A stretch of DNA of 64,000 nt from Rhinopithecus roxellana (Eukaryota; Chordata; Mammalia; Primates; Cercopithecidae), in the NCBI RefSeq assembly GCF_007565055.1, contig NC_044556.1, positions 135,011,808 through 135,075,807 of the forward strand. The letters run 5' to 3'. Under the pieces are notes generated by a model. It was not told where the DNA came from. It made no database searches and saw only the letters and a program-made list of their open reading frames with translations. Position 1 is the stretch's first letter, and each line of letters begins with the position of its first letter. Shown in pieces: positions 1 through 12,353 of the stretch. A program made the position numbers and the translations under genes.

Positions 1-1190
1 GTTAAAAGATTCAAGATATGTGTATCTTTTAATAATTTGCTACTTTAACTGTCTTTTGGTTAATTGTCCAACTCCATTCCAACAGCAATAGATAAAAGAC
101 ATTTACCCTGACATTTCTTATAGCCAGATAGAGAGTCACTGAAAAGATGACAAGAAAGCCTGGACTTCAAGAAGGCAGATTTCAAAAGGCTCAGCAGAAG
201 CAGAATCATGACTCTGTGGGAAGAGCCTTCTGAATGAGAGTCAAATAGCATCCATCTGTCCACAGACTATGGACAATTTTGTCTGTATAGTCACAGATGG
301 TGATTCCACCAAGGAAGAAAGGATGGGGTTTTCTACATAGTTCTATTATGACTGCTGATTTCAAAGTGCTAGGATTAAAAAAAAAGAAAGAGGGGCTCCT
401 CAACGACAAATGCAAGAGAGTTTTGGGTCTCTTAAAAAATAGAGACAGATAGATTAAGACCTATACTTTGTAAAAACAGCAAGAAGCATTCTCATGGTTA
501 TGTTACGAACAAAAGGAATACAAGGGAGAAATAAGCCAGATGTTTGGCACCAATGACATCATGTTGCTGGAATAACAAAGTGAAAGGAGAACTGCTCCCC
601 TATTACTTTCATAATTACTTCTTTTCCAAGAATAGTGATTGTCAGACTTAAAATAGTAGACTAAATATGGTTACAGAAAAAGGAAGCTGAAGATTAGTAA
701 AGAGATTTAAAGTGAACAGTGAGATTCTATAAAATAACAACAATCCAGCATGCTGAGAAAATTTACAAATAAGAATGCTAAACTGTTGTCAACCTGTGGG
801 AGTGCTGGAAGAGTTGGACAAATGTAGATCTGATTTTCAAAAAGAGGAAAGAGGAAGGATGAATGGAAATGTATGCAGATTTATTTAAGCCTTGGAGCTT
901 AATTATAGCACCAGGAAAGATTATGGAGTTGATATTAGTGGGAAGGTTTGAAATTTCATGATAAAAAAATAGATCGCAAATAGTAATTGTTTTCAAACTA
1001 AAAGTTGCTATCAAATTTATTGGAGAAATAATAGAGATATTTCTTTTAAAAAGCAGAATAAAAACTAGAATAACTGCTATTGGGAGGGGAGGGCCACATT
1101 CTCCACTCCTCATATTTTCATAAAAAGAAATCTGGAACAACAGGAAGAAAAAGCTGCCTTAAAAGGAGTATATAGTTCAAAACAAAGAAA
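1..1190. other. Intronic DNA without a recognised element
   Basis: AT-rich sequence. I saw no family-level repeat, splice-flanked open segment or RNA gene. The ORFs here begin at non-ATG codons or lack any known motif. Confidence 0.5.
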
Positions 1191-1200
1191 TGCATTGTTT

Positions 1201-1452
1201 CGGGAGGCCAAGGCGGATGGATCACCTGAGGTCGGGAGTTTGAGACCAGCCTGACCAACATGGAGAAATCTTGTCTCTACTAAAAATACAAAATTAGCTG
1301 GGTGTGGCAGCGCATGCCTGTAATCCCAGCTACCCCGGAGGCTGAGGCAAGAGAATCACTTGAACTCGGGAGGCAGAGTTTGCAGTGAGCCAAGATCATG
1401 CCATTGTACTCCAGCCTGGGCAACAAGAGCAAAACTCTGTCCAAAAAAAAAG
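1201..1452 (+). mobile_element. 5'-truncated Alu with perfect 10-bp target duplications
   Basis: The element starts inside the left monomer (GGGAGGCCAAGGCGG) and ends in a short A-tail. The duplicated target TGCATTGTTT flanks it at 1191-1200 and 1453-1462, so truncation happened at insertion. Confidence 0.95.
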
Positions 1453-1664
1453 TGCATTGTTTCTCCTACCTTGCCTTCTGTTGGATCAAATGACATGTAG
1501 TCCAAGTCTTTGAGATCTTTGTAAAAGTGTGACAGTTCTTGTACTCAAATGACTTTAAAAAGGTTAAGTAGACAAATTGCATTAGTGATAGAAAGCGATG
1601 CTATGAAGGTAGGGTGTAGTAAAAAAGAGTTTGGCTTCAGACACAGAAGAACAAATATGGTGTT

Positions 1665-1925
1665 ATTTAACTATATGAGGCACATAGAGCAGGCAAATTC
1701 ATAGATGGAAAGTGAAATAGAGGTTACCAGGGTCTGGGGGAAGAAAGAATGGGGAGTTATTATTTAATGAGTATAAACTTTATGTTGGTGATGATGAAAA
1801 TGTTTTGGGAATAGATAGTGGTGATGGTTATACAATATTGTGAATATACTTAATGCTGCTGAATTGCACACTTACCAATGTTTAACATGATAAATATGTA
1901 TATTTTCCAGCAATAATTTTTTTAA
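1665..1925 (+). mobile_element. L1M-type 3' UTR relic
   Basis: The run GGTTACCAGGGTCTGGGGG, then TACTTAATGCTGCTGAATTG and a polyadenylation-like end at 1912 resembles the 3' end of mammalian-wide L1M elements. The family is recalled, not searched. Confidence 0.55.
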
Positions 1926-2860
1926 AGGCCTGGCTTTGACCAAATAATCCTGGGTTTGAATCCCAGATTCCTGTACATTGAACCCCCCTTCCTATATAGA
2001 TAGGAGCCTTGTGCTGATCAAGGGCCAGAGGCCAGAGACCAGAGAGAGCTGGCTGGGCCTAGGCAAGAGGAAATGGCAGAGGACTTGGCACAGGAACTAA
2101 GTGTGAGCCAAGAGGCGGTGCAGAAACTAGTAAGAATTCAGTCCTGGCACAACTCACTAACAAAATAACTGCCCAAATATGAATTGATTGGCTTCAGGAG
2201 ATAGTGAGTTTCTTATTACTGGAGGTATTGAAAGCTGCTTACCCCCTTGGTAAGGGCATTCAAGCATGAAATTATCTTTAATGACCTTCAAATTCCCTTT
2301 CAAAAGAGCAAGCACGTGATGTTTATTCCTTTACCGTAATCTCCTTAAACTATAAGACATACAGAAATGTCCCCCAAATGTTCCACTTCCAGCAAAGTGG
2401 AAAAATAATGGAGAAAAAGAATTCTCAAATTATTTATTCAACCTAGTCCCAGATAAGCATATTGGGATATTCAAAAATAGAAAATAAAAATAAAAGAATC
2501 CTTAGGAATAAGAACTATCATAATGGTCCATTATATAAGCTTATGAATTTGTTTTCAAGAGTTCCTTAGATATATATGGTACTTAGAAAGAGCTAATTCC
2601 AGCACATTTCTATCTGAAACAGGTCTAGACTCAATTAACTTCTGTTCAAAGCATACATGTATTCATTTATTCATTCATTCAACAAACAAGTTGACCTTAA
2701 TAGGACAGATATCATGGAACACAAAAGGGGTAGGAAAATGAATAAGATAAAACTTCTGCTACCGAGAGTCCAGACCAGTTACTGTGTTCCAAGAGGTGAG
2801 AAATTCAGTGTGGCTGATATATTATGCATCTATGATGGCCTTTCTTCTTAAAACTATAAT
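1926..2860. other. Old, mostly unassigned intronic DNA
   Basis: A MIR-like piece (CTGGGTTTGAATCCC) lies at about 1948-1965. A piece around 2185-2300 (TCAGGAGATAGTGAGTTTC, then ACTGGAGGTATTGAAAG) resembles the 3' region of CR1/L3 LINEs. The rest is not recognisable. Confidence 0.4.
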
Positions 2861-2864
2861 TTTT

Positions 2865-3350
2865 AAAAATTATGCACATTTTGACACCTAAGAAGTAATT
2901 CTAAGAAAGTAATCAGAGATTCATATAAATATTTATGCATTAGGATGTTCACTAAAATATTATTTATAGTAATGAAAAATTTAAAATGACCTAAATTTCC
3001 AACAAGAAGAGAATGGTTAAATAAATTATAGGACATATGACAGCTAGTATCCTCCACAGCCAGTAAAATTTAAGAGTTTGGAGACTATTTAATGATAAGG
3101 GAAATGTTTACAATATAATGTGGAGCAGCAGTATAAAGATTTATACAAAATATGATCCAAATTTTGTTTTTTATGTGTGTGGATATGCTTATATGAAATA
3201 TTGAAAAGAGAAAGAAGAGAAAGGAAATAGATACTAATATTACTTAACAACAGATTGAAGGATCATGGATAATTTACTTTTTTTCTATTTTTCTTTGTGT
3301 TTTATGTAGTAATTTAGAGTCAGAACTAATTGTTACTTAAAATATTTAAA
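2865..3350 (+). mobile_element. L1M ORF2 end / 3' UTR relic
   Basis: GAATGGTTAAATAAATTATAG and the following ATTTAATGATAAGGGAAATG match the end of ORF2 and the 3' UTR of old L1M copies. It is heavily mutated and has no reading frame. Confidence 0.65.
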
Positions 3351-3470
3351 TAAAAGTAATGGCTTTTAATATTTTTCCCTAATTCTTGTTCTAAAATCTT
3401 TTGGATCTTTTGGATTTATTGTACTCTGACAGTTGGCGAGAGATTTTCTTTTCTTTGAAAGTGGAATATT

Positions 3471-3738
3471 CAGCACTTTCAGAGGCCGAGGTGGGCAGAT
3501 CATGAGGTCAGGAGAGCCAGACCATCCTGGCTAACACAGTGAAACCCCATCTCTACTAAAAAAAAAAAACATGAAAAATTAGCTGGGTGTGGTGGTGAGC
3601 ACCTGTAGTCCCAGCTACTCAGGAGGCTGAGGCAAGAGAATGGTGTGAACCCGGGAGGCGGAGCTTGCAGTGAGCCAAGATGTGCCACTGCACTCCAGCC
3701 TGGGCGACAGAGCGAGACTCCATCTCAAAAAAAAAAAA
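3471..3738 (+). mobile_element. AluY
   Basis: Full two-monomer Alu missing only its first bases. It has Y-type features (GGAGGCGGAGCTTGCAGTGA) and a pure A-tail at 3727-3738. Confidence 0.93.
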
Positions 3739-3744
3739 GAGTAA

Positions 3745-3935
3745 CCACCACTTATTGAGCCCTTATGAATGGAATACAGTACATGCATAACCTAATTCTC
3801 ACGACAAAATGTAAATTAATTGTTATTATCCCATTTCACATACAAAGGAACTGAAATTCAGCCATATAAGTTGCGCAAAGAGTACCCAAACATGGGCTGC
3901 CCTGAATCCTTCTTCCACTCTTTCCATTGAGTCAC
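3745..3935 (-). mobile_element. MIR relic
   Basis: The reversed MIR core (CCTAATTCTCACGAC, then TTATTATCCCATTTCACATA and CTGAAATTCAG) is clear though diverged. Confidence 0.65.
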
Positions 3936-5420
3936 ACAGCCACCCAAGTTTTTCTCCTGCTTGTCCAACCTACTATAAGTTTAAGTAAGGGTAAGAGATA
4001 GCACACTGCACTTCCCTCTGAAAGCAGAGGAGTCATTAGTTCTGTAAAAAAGTTTTTCCTTCAGAGTAACTCTTAAAATTGAACTAGGATTATGCTAAGG
4101 GGCACATAATCAAGTGAAGAATCTCAGACTAGAATTTAAGTCTCAGTTTCTAATTGGGAAATTGGGGATGACAATATCCACAGAAAATTATGCAGTACTG
4201 GGTTTGAGTCCCTGCCCTGTCACAGACCAGCTGCAGGTAAGGCTCTTACACCCCCAGGCAGTCAACAGTCATCACCATCACTACCACCATCATTATTGTT
4301 GAGTGGAGGCCAAGAATGAAACAATAAAAAGATAATTCCATCAAATGTTTCTTTAAAACTACTCCATCAAGATAATAATTTTTTATTTGCTTTATCTCCA
4401 AAATCATTTTAAAAAAACAAGAGTTATAAAGGTAAGAACCCCACTCAACCCCAACCCAAATGAATACATTCACCCTGTTCACTAGTGCGGAGGAGTCTGT
4501 TAATTTAGATGCAGATAATCTCATGAGATAATATAATTGGTCTCTATTATCTTGACGATGAACAAGGAATCTGAACCTGTTGGTGAGAAGGTGCACGACA
4601 TTTTTCCCAGGCCATCCAGGATTGTTTAGCATAGTGAGATGAAATTTACAAAAGGTAACTGAATGATGAGAAGGAGTTAATATAATTTATTCCCCAATGT
4701 AATTTTCTCCACATTTTTAGGCAGGCAGGCCCTGGACACATTGCCTTTTCACTCCATCATTCTCCTGATATGTAACAAGGGCCATTAAGCTAGGTAAAAA
4801 GATGAATTGCTAGAGATCATGAAATGCTTTCAGCAGCCCATGAAATGTACCCAAGAACGATAAAGATATCTGATGACCTGTCAAGAAGATGCTTATGCAA
4901 ATGAGAACATCATGATAATACTTCTGCTTGTTCATCTAAAGGCTATCTTGAAATATAGATTGAAAAACTTCACTTGCTCAAGAGCGTCACAATAAGAAGC
5001 TGGTTTTCGATTAGGTTATGCTAGAAATGAAAAGTCATGGCCAAATGCCTAATTCAGCTATAAAAGAAGACAACAATTGACATAGATCAGCATCCAACCT
5101 TATTTCCTTGGGAAACAATAATTTCATTACATGACAGTTCTTACTGCTCCCTTGAATTACAATATTTGGTGCTGAAAATTACTTGTAATCATCAGAAGTA
5201 AAATATATTGTAAGCATATATCATCAGCATCTTTCTGCTCTTAAATAGTAAATGATATTTCTGACCTGAATTTAATAACCTTCAAGGTATCCATGAGAAT
5301 TAAGACAGAAAAAGGTTGAGACAATGGATATAAGCCATACAGCAAACTCCTTATGGAAGCATGAACTCAGCTCAATTTTTCTGACACCCAGCCGCCTCCT
5401 CTAGTGGCTGTGTAGTGAGT
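3936..5420. other. Intronic DNA, mostly unassigned
   Basis: A short MIR-like piece lies near 4085-4230. Otherwise I see no element, exon or RNA gene. The minus-strand ORF at 4246-4632 has no recognisable domain and no coding features. Confidence 0.45.
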
Positions 5421-5424
5421 GGCA

Positions 5425-5655
5425 TTGTATGCAAGAGTAGGGCTTTGGCTTCAAGAAGGACCATGTGCACTAAATATTAGCTACGTGGCCTTCGCCACAG
5501 TCTCCCTGGGCTTCAGTCTCACCATCTGCAAATGATAACAGTACCTATCTTGGAGAGTTATTATGAGAATTTAGATGAGGTAACGTGTATAATGTTCTTA
5601 CCCTAGTGCCTGGCAGGTAGTTAAAGACGCCACTTAACAAATGACAGTGATTATC
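5425..5655 (+). mobile_element. MIR relic
   Basis: TTAGCTACGTGGCC, then CTGGGCTTCAGTCTCACCAT and CTAGTGCCTGGCAGGTAGTT follow the MIR consensus in order and orientation. Confidence 0.75.
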
Positions 5656-5664
5656 AGATGAGAC

Positions 5665-6420
5665 ATCCATCGGCTTAGCTGACATCTCCACTTGAATCTC
5701 AATCTTAGCCTGTCTAAAAGAGAACTCTTCATTTTCTGCCTCAAATGTGTTCCCTCAGTCTTCCCTCTTTCAATAAGCAGCAACTCTATTCTTTCTTTTG
5801 TTCAGGTCAGAAATCGTGGAGTCATCCTTGAAGCCACTTTTTTCCCCTCATATTCCACATACTTCATCAACAAATCCTGTCAGTTCTACCTCCAAAATGT
5901 ATTTATAACCCAACCATGTCTCATTACCTCCAGCTACCCCCTAGTCCACACCACCATAATCCCTGGCCTGGATCACAGCTCTAGCTTCTTCCTGTCTGAC
6001 TTGCTTCCTCCCTTGTCTCCCCTACAGTCTATTCTCTACACAACAGTCAGATAATTTAGACTATGGCATTCCTCTCCTCGAAACTCCCCATGGTGTCTCT
6101 TCTTACACAGAGTAAAAACCCAAGTCCTTCCAATGGCCTATAAATCCCCCTAAGATGTGATCCCACCTACGTTGCTGCCCTGTCTCTGCTCACAGTTCCC
6201 ATTGCTCATTCCTCTGTAACCACACGGACCTCCCTGCTTCATCTTCCTTGGCAACGATACCATCTTATTATTTCTTAATTTTATTTCTCCCTACCACCAC
6301 CTTCATGATGTAAGTCCCATGAGAGCAGGGATTTAGTCTGTTTTGTTCATCCTGTTTCACAGAACAGGGCATATTTCTATTTGACGACTAGAAGGAAAGA
6401 CACACAATGAATGCTTCATT
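5665..6420 (+). mobile_element. L2 LINE 3' relic
   Basis: GTCATCCTTGAAGCC, AACAAATCCTGTCAG, CTACAGTCTATTCTC and CATGAGAGCAGGGATTTAG occur in the order expected for the L2 ORF2 end and 3' UTR. The 120-codon ORF at 5692-6054 is a decayed piece of it. Confidence 0.75.
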
Positions 6421-6437
6421 ATTATAAGAAATAGATA

Positions 6438-6739
6438 GGCCAGGCGTGATGGCTTATGTCTGTAATCCCAGCACTTTGGGAGGCCAAGGTGGGCAATTGC
6501 TTGAGTCCAGGAGTTCAAGATCAGCCTGGGCAATGTAGCAAGACCTCATCTCTACAAAATAAAATTGAAAAAATAAGCCAGGTGTGGTGGCACATGCTTA
6601 CAGTCCCGGCTACTCAGGAGGCTGAAGTGAGAGGTTAGCTTGAGTCCAGCAGACTGAGGTTACGGTGAGCCATCGCGCCACTATGCTCCAGCCTGGGTGA
6701 CAGAGCAAGACCCTGTCTCAAAAAAAGAAAAAAAAAAAA
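6438..6739 (+). mobile_element. AluJ-like element
   Basis: Complete dimer, old by divergence, with a middle A-rich linker and an interrupted A-tail. Confidence 0.92.
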
Positions 6740-6779
6740 TTGATGTGTTCCATGACGTTTGAGGTTTTAAGGACTAAAC

Positions 6780-7007
6780 CAGGGGTGTCCAGTCTTTGGA
6801 CTTCCCCGGGCCACATTGGAAGAAGAAGAATTGTATTGGGCCATACATAAAATATGTTAACATTAAGGATAGCTAATGAGCTAAAAAAGAGAATCACACA
6901 CAAAAAAATCTCATAATGTTTTAGGAAAGTTTACGAATTTGTGTTGGGCCACATTCAAAACCTTTCCGGGCTACATGCAGCCCACGGGCCATGGGTTGCA
7001 CAAGCTT
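6780..7007 (+). mobile_element. Small DNA-transposon-like repeat, family not assigned
   Basis: It begins CAGGGGTGTCCAGTC and ends near GGTTGCACAAGCTT. I recognise it as a recurrent primate interspersed repeat and think it is a non-autonomous DNA transposon, but I cannot name it. Confidence 0.55.
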
Positions 7008-7084
7008 CAACTAAATGCTCCAAATTAAGGTTTATAAGTTCATTCTAAGTAAGTTTCTTTGAAAAGAGTTAATCCATCAATTAA

Positions 7085-7205
7085 ACAACTTGTTTCACTA
7101 ATGAGAAAACCGAGGCCTAAAGACAAGCCCAAAGTCACATGGTATGTGCCAGAACCAGGATTCAAACAAGTTCTTCTGCACCAAGTTCATGTACTTGCCC
7201 CTCAA
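7085..7205 (-). mobile_element. MIR relic
   Basis: Reversed MIR core: AATGAGAAAACCGAGGCC, then CAAAGTCACATGG and CAGGATTCAAAC. Confidence 0.65.
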
Positions 7206-7404
7206 GTTTATGCTGTCTATTAAGTCTGAAGCATGCTGTAGTCTCAACTCCATAAATTATAGAAAATGTATAGAAATTCAGTTCTGGTTCCAACTGGCTC
7301 CAGGACTGGTTGACTAAGGATTTTGAAGAAAAGTATTTTATTTGATCTACAGTTTATTTAAAATCTTTGACTTTAGATTGCAGAAGGTATACTATTATAA
7401 ATGA

Positions 7405-7645
7405 TAAAACATCTACCAGTTGTTGAGAGTCCATATCCCTATCACAGTGTTAAGTGCTTTACAAGGATTTAGTGCAATGAGTCTTTACAACAGCCTTCTG
7501 AGGTACTATTATCCCCACTTTGTAGTGGAAGAAACCAAGGTTAGAGAAGGTTAGATAACTTGCAGAAGGTAGCACTGCTAGCAAGAGATGGGGCCATTAT
7601 CTGTACTTGGGTGCTCTACCTCCACAGCCAGTGCCCTACTGAATC
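7405..7645 (-). mobile_element. MIR relic
   Basis: Nearly complete reversed MIR: AAGTGCTTTACAAGG, ACTATTATCCCCACTTTG, GAAACCAAGGTTAGAGAAGG. Confidence 0.8.
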
Positions 7646-7649
7646 AAGA

Positions 7650-9060
7650 AAGCTGCACAGTTAACATTTTATGGTAAATGTTTTTTAAGGGTTTAGTTAC
7701 TCTGTAAGTTCATTTTATTTTGTCCACTCTTCTAAAAATGAGACATATTACAAATATCATTTTGAAAGCATCTTTTACATATCTTAGTGAAACTTATGCT
7801 CTTTTGCAAAATACATCATATGTGTATATTTCTCCTTAGAAGAAACAATGCAAAAATTTAAACATATTCCTGGAGAAACGCTGAGTTTGGTTATCAACAC
7901 ACCTTAAGGCCTCAGATATTTTCATTAAAAACATATGGAGACATGAAGGTTTGTGCTCCCTTTCTCAGGCATCCACTGATGTCAATAGCAGTGATGATTT
8001 GAAATAAACAAAGCAGTTAGCTATAGTACACCTCAGGAGTTTCTTGTGAAAGTGCCAAATAATGATACTGAAGGGAGGAAATGCTGAAACATGAAATGTG
8101 TCAGTAAGTGGGTTAGTCACTAAAGTTGTCATGGGTCAGGAGACATATCTTATGGCTTCTCAGAACTTAACATTCCAGAAACCACTGAAAATGGTGAGAA
8201 AGTTCAGAGAAAATGAGACAACCTTACAGCCTAGCGGGGATGTTTCCCAAAGAACACTGAATAAGGTAATGATGTTATTTCAATTTCAACTACAAATTAT
8301 ATGATTCAAGGAGCACTTCATTACTTAAAATTCCCAAGAGGGAAAGATTATGTATTGGCACTACGTTGTTTAAGATAAGAAACTTTTTAAAAATCTAAGC
8401 CGTTATCTGAAACATTATCTACATACACAATGGCTCAAATATGATTTTATGGAAATCGGTGAGTTAGAGAGGGGGAGTGAGTTGGGTGGGGAAAACCTCG
8501 GAATATTCTAGGACAAAAAGGTCAGAAAATATTCCAGACCTTGGGAATTTGGCTATAGGTCTAGAGTGGAAGCCAAGAACAGAAAATGAGACAAAAGAAA
8601 ATGAAACTCATCCATTATTTCCCTTAAATGCTATCCAGGGTGCCACCTTCTGGCTAGGAAAAAGGGGTAGTCATGTGAAATACTAGGTTTTCACATCTTT
8701 CCGTCCCTTTAAGACAAAATTCAGAAGAGATAAGAATATTTTAGCATTTCTTTATGAGTTTAACCATTCAGCTAAGGGAAATGCAGAAGACCAGGGCAAA
8801 GGCAAACGACCTCAGGGCCTCTTTTATCTGGGTTAATGAGGGAGTCAAGCACCAGCCTGTCTGTCTGGCTGCTTGTGCCTGCAGTCTTCAGGGGCAGGGG
8901 AAATTATCCTTAAGTTTTAAGTCAAGGGTTGAATAATACACCAGATTGGAAAAAAGACTTGTCATTTTCAGGGTGCTTATGTGTAACTCAGAATCAGAGT
9001 ATATTCTGGTTTGAACTGGAAAATTAAATCTTGGAAATGTTTGGTTTGGTTTGGTTTGGT
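7650..9060. other. Intronic DNA with no recognised element
   Basis: Nothing is supported except a short (TTTGG)n run at 9041-9062. The plus-strand ORFs at 8098-8304, 8477-8686 and 8754-8936 show no domain and no conserved start or splice context. Confidence 0.5.
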
Positions 9061-9064
9061 TGGA

Positions 9065-9255
9065 TACCATGGACTATGAAAAGAGCTCTGCACCAGGAGT
9101 ATAGAGACCTGAATTCCAAGCCTATGTGTGCTTTACTAGCTAGGCAGATGGGAATAGCTCATTCAGCTTCTGAGATTACAATAAAAGAGTTGGATTAGAT
9201 GCTTATCTCTAGGTTTCCTTGCAGCTCTATGAATCTTCTATGAATCTTTATTCAA
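9065..9255 (+). mobile_element. MIR or L3-like relic
   Basis: GACCTGAATTCCAAGCC resembles the MIR core. The end, GAGTTGGATTAGATGC and CTATGAATCTTCTATGAATC, resembles a CR1/L3 or MIR3 tail. Confidence 0.5.
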
Positions 9256-9279
9256 GAGCAGCTGTCTAAAAGAAATACC

Positions 9280-9600
9280 ATGTGAACCATAGATGTAAGC
9301 TTCAAATGTTATTTTGTCTTCCAGTAACTACATTAAAAAATTTTAAAAAATGATTACATTAGTTTTAATTTTTGTTATTTAGCCCAATCATAGGGCCAAA
9401 ATTGTATTACTTCAATGTGTAATTGCTATTAATAGTTTTGTATTAAATAATATTAATTAAATATTTTATGTTATTTTCTTTCTACTAAAACTTCAAAATT
9501 GGTATTTTAAACTTGCATCATATCTTAATTGGGACTAGCCACATTTCAAGTGCTCATTAGTTATACGTCCCTAATGGCTGCTCCACTGGACAAATAGGTT
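9280..9600 (-). mobile_element. AT-rich hAT-like DNA transposon relic
   Basis: The end GACTAGCCACATTTCAAGTG followed by GCTCATTAGTTATACG matches, in reverse, a common non-autonomous hAT family with AT-rich interior. I cannot name the family with certainty. Confidence 0.5.
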
Positions 9601-9615
9601 TAGAAGGTTTTGATC

Positions 9616-9899
9616 TTTTCTTTTCTTTTTTGTTTTGTTTTTGAGATGGAGCCTTGCTCTCTCACCAGGCTGGAGTGTGCAACCTCCGCCTCCCAGGATC
9701 AAGCCATTCCCCTGCCTCAGCCTCCTGAGTAGCTGGGACTACAGGTGCACACCACCACGCCTGGCTAATTTTTTGTATTTTAGTAGAGATGGGGTTTCAC
9801 CCTGTTGGCCAGGATGGTCTCGATCTCCTGACCTGGTGATCTGCTTGCCTCAGCCTCCCAAAGTGCTGGGATTACAGGCATGAGCCACCGAGCCCAGTC
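9616..9899 (-). mobile_element. Alu with an internal deletion
   Basis: Reverse-oriented Alu. About 25 bases between the CTGGAGTG and GCAACCTCCGCC segments of the right monomer are missing. Confidence 0.92.
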
Positions 9900-10274
9900 T
9901 CAACTTTTCTTACATAAAGAATAAGAAGCATATACCCTACCTTCAAAATTAGAATCCACTTAAAGTAGAAAATGTGTTCATTGAAATGTTAGGTTCAACA
10001 TGCTGAGGTGATATAAAGGAAAAGGTGACAATAAAAACAAGGGATAGGACCTTTGACAGGAATTGCCAGTTGAAAGATACAAAGGTAAGGTGTGTCATGT
10101 GGAGATGAGAAAGTTGGCAGAAATAATGTAAGCCACCTCCAGGCCTGGAGCACAAAATCTACCCACATAATCCTCCACTGTCTATCTGCCCTTATCTGCA
10201 GATGTATGCACAGCGTCCGCTTAGTCTTTGTGGCCGTAAGGATCATGAAGCCACCAGCCACTAGGTCAGGGATT

Positions 10275-10570
10275 CTTTTTATCTTTTATTTTCTTTTTTT
10301 TTAAGAGACAGATTCTCACTCTTGCCCAGGCTGGAATGCAGTCATGCAATCACAGCTCACTGCAGCATCACTTGATCCTGGGTTCCAGCGATCTTCCTAC
10401 CTCAGCCTCTTAAGTAGCTGGGACTACAAGCATGTGCCACTACATTTGGCTCATTTTTGTTTTTTGTAGAGATGAGGTCTCACTATGTTGCCCAGGCCAG
10501 CCTCAGACTACTGGTCTCAAGTGATCCTCTTGCCTTGGGCCTTCTAAGGTGCTGGGATATGCCCAGCCAA
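10275..10570 (-). mobile_element. AluJ-like element with perfect 10-bp target duplications
   Basis: Diverged reverse-oriented dimer flanked by GTCAGGGATT at 10265-10274 and 10571-10580. Confidence 0.93.
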
Positions 10571-10584
10571 GTCAGGGATTATTA

Positions 10585-11070
10585 ATCTGGGGCCTGTAGC
10601 CCATCTTGGGCTCTGTGGATAGAATTCAGGCCATCCAAACATTGGAGGAAAAGAACACCTGTGTTTCATTAACCTTCAACTCAAATTCAGCACTTCCTCC
10701 AATTCTGACTGTAGGCAACAAAACACAGTGGAATTCAGCAGTACTTGTGACTTTGTCACCAATAGAGCTCACAGATGTTTTCCTAGCACATTAAGGTGCT
10801 GCATATCTTAGAATAGCACTTCTTCAAAACGACAGTAGTTATTAAACGCTCCATGAGAACTTGTCATTGAATGCATTAATAAAGAGCACATATATTATCA
10901 TATCACAGATTTTAAAAATATTTTGATAACTACAGTTCAATAAAATTGGTTTCTTTTATCATCCTCTATATATTTTTTTTTTTTCCTTTAAAAATGTTAC
11001 TCTAAAAAGGAGTCCATAGGCTTCAACAAACCACCAAAGGTGTCCATGGTACCATGCACTAGATGAAAAG
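10585..11070. mobile_element. Old interspersed repeat, family not assigned
   Basis: The end AGGAGTCCATAGGCTTCAAC, then AAACCACCAAAGGTGTCCA is a motif I know from an ancient mammalian repeat. I cannot name its class. Confidence 0.4.
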
Positions 11071-11580
11071 AGTCTGGGTCCACACACAAGCCCACTGCCC
11101 TTCATTAGCCCCCCACCAAATCACCTTGGATAGTGTGATGAGTGAGATACAAATCATCATAAGCCACTGAGCTTTGAGGGACATCTGTTTCAGCAGTTAG
11201 TCCATTCTAATTAATGTACAACTGAAACACGGCTTCAGGCCACTGCCCACTGGTTAACATTGCCACAAGCTTCCCTACATTGAAGAGAAGGACACCAGCA
11301 GTGATGTGCTGGTAAACTGGGTCTCAAAAAACAACAACACAAAAAGACTCCCACCATGGCTGACTTCAAGCTACCAATGTGATGTCACTGAGCTCTGAGT
11401 TAGGAAAAGATGCCTGGATTCAGCTGTTGCCAGTCAGTGTGAGCTGGCTCCTAGCATACCACTCGGGGTTGCTCTCCCTCACAACCATCCCGAGAAGGGA
11501 GTCTTCCTATTGCCCTTCCCTGGTTTGAGGGAAGGAGTATGTGTAGGACCTTGAGAATAATTGTTTAAAGTTGCCTGTTT
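11070..11580. other. Intronic DNA, possible LTR relic at the left
   Basis: AAGCCACTGAGCTTTGAGGG near 11161 resembles the end of an old MaLR-type LTR. The rest is unassigned. Confidence 0.35.
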
Positions 11581-11960
11581 AAACCCTTGCATCTGACTCT
11601 TTCATAAGGAATAAATAAAGCAGAATATCTTACAGGCAGTAATTTGTAAATTCCACAAGCTGTTGAAAAGAACCTAATTAGCACTAATTACAATACTAGA
11701 GTGTCCCAACACATTATAATGCCATTGCTTCTGTAGAGGCATTGTGTTTAAACACTCTGAAACATTAATTAGTCTGCAGAACAAATGTGTGAGCTAGGTA
11801 TTATTCAGCAGTATGTGAAAGCCAATTATTTACTCTACAAAGGCCTGATGCCATTACTGATAGTAAAACAAATTGATTAACGTAATGGTAGGACTTGGAA
11901 ATGTGAGAATTATATCACATTTACTACATCATATTATTCATTTCTGACTCTCCTTTTCTC
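11580..11960. promoter_or_regulatory. Candidate enhancer: homeodomain-motif cluster
   Basis: Repeat-free AT-rich DNA has TAATTA cores at 11675-11680 and 11685-11690, exactly 10 bp apart, a third in TTAATTA at 11765-11771, and a TTGATTAACG near 11873. The composition is typical of conserved developmental non-coding elements. No conservation data were available. Confidence 0.35.
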
Positions 11961-11992
11961 ACTGGGCATTACTACTGTCCTCATTTTCATAG

Positions 11993-12092
11993 CAGAAACT
12001 GAAGGCAGCCAGTCGACAAGTCCAAAATCTCCAGAGAATCCAACTTCAGATTCAGCGAGTCCTCAGGAAATTGTCGTGCCTGTTTTACAAAG
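11993..12092 (+). other. Exon-like segment with acceptor, open frame and donor
   Basis: A pyrimidine-rich tract ending TTTTCATAG precedes 100 bases that end AAAG|GTGAAAG, a good donor. Two of the three frames are open. One encodes a Ser/Pro-rich peptide (ETEGSQSTSPKSPENPTSDS, then ASPQEIVVPVLQ). I do not recognise a protein. It runs opposite to NIBAN1. It may be an exon of an antisense or novel transcript, a fossil exon, or chance. Confidence 0.3.
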
Positions 12093-12353
12093 GTGAAAGT
12101 TCCATTTATTTTTATTTTTTTTATTGTATGCCTTACTTCCCAAATATAAATATTTTATTTGATAATGAAGAAATTGCAAAAAAGTATCATTTTATTTAAA
12201 GTTAGCTTAAAGTGGTTGCAATGGCTGTTTTGGCCTATTCATAAATTCCATATTATGTGTTGCTAACATTTAGATGAATTTTAATATCTGGATTAAGCTA
12301 TTTATAATCTACCATCTCACCCATTGAAAATATCCACTTCAAAAAGTAGCCAA

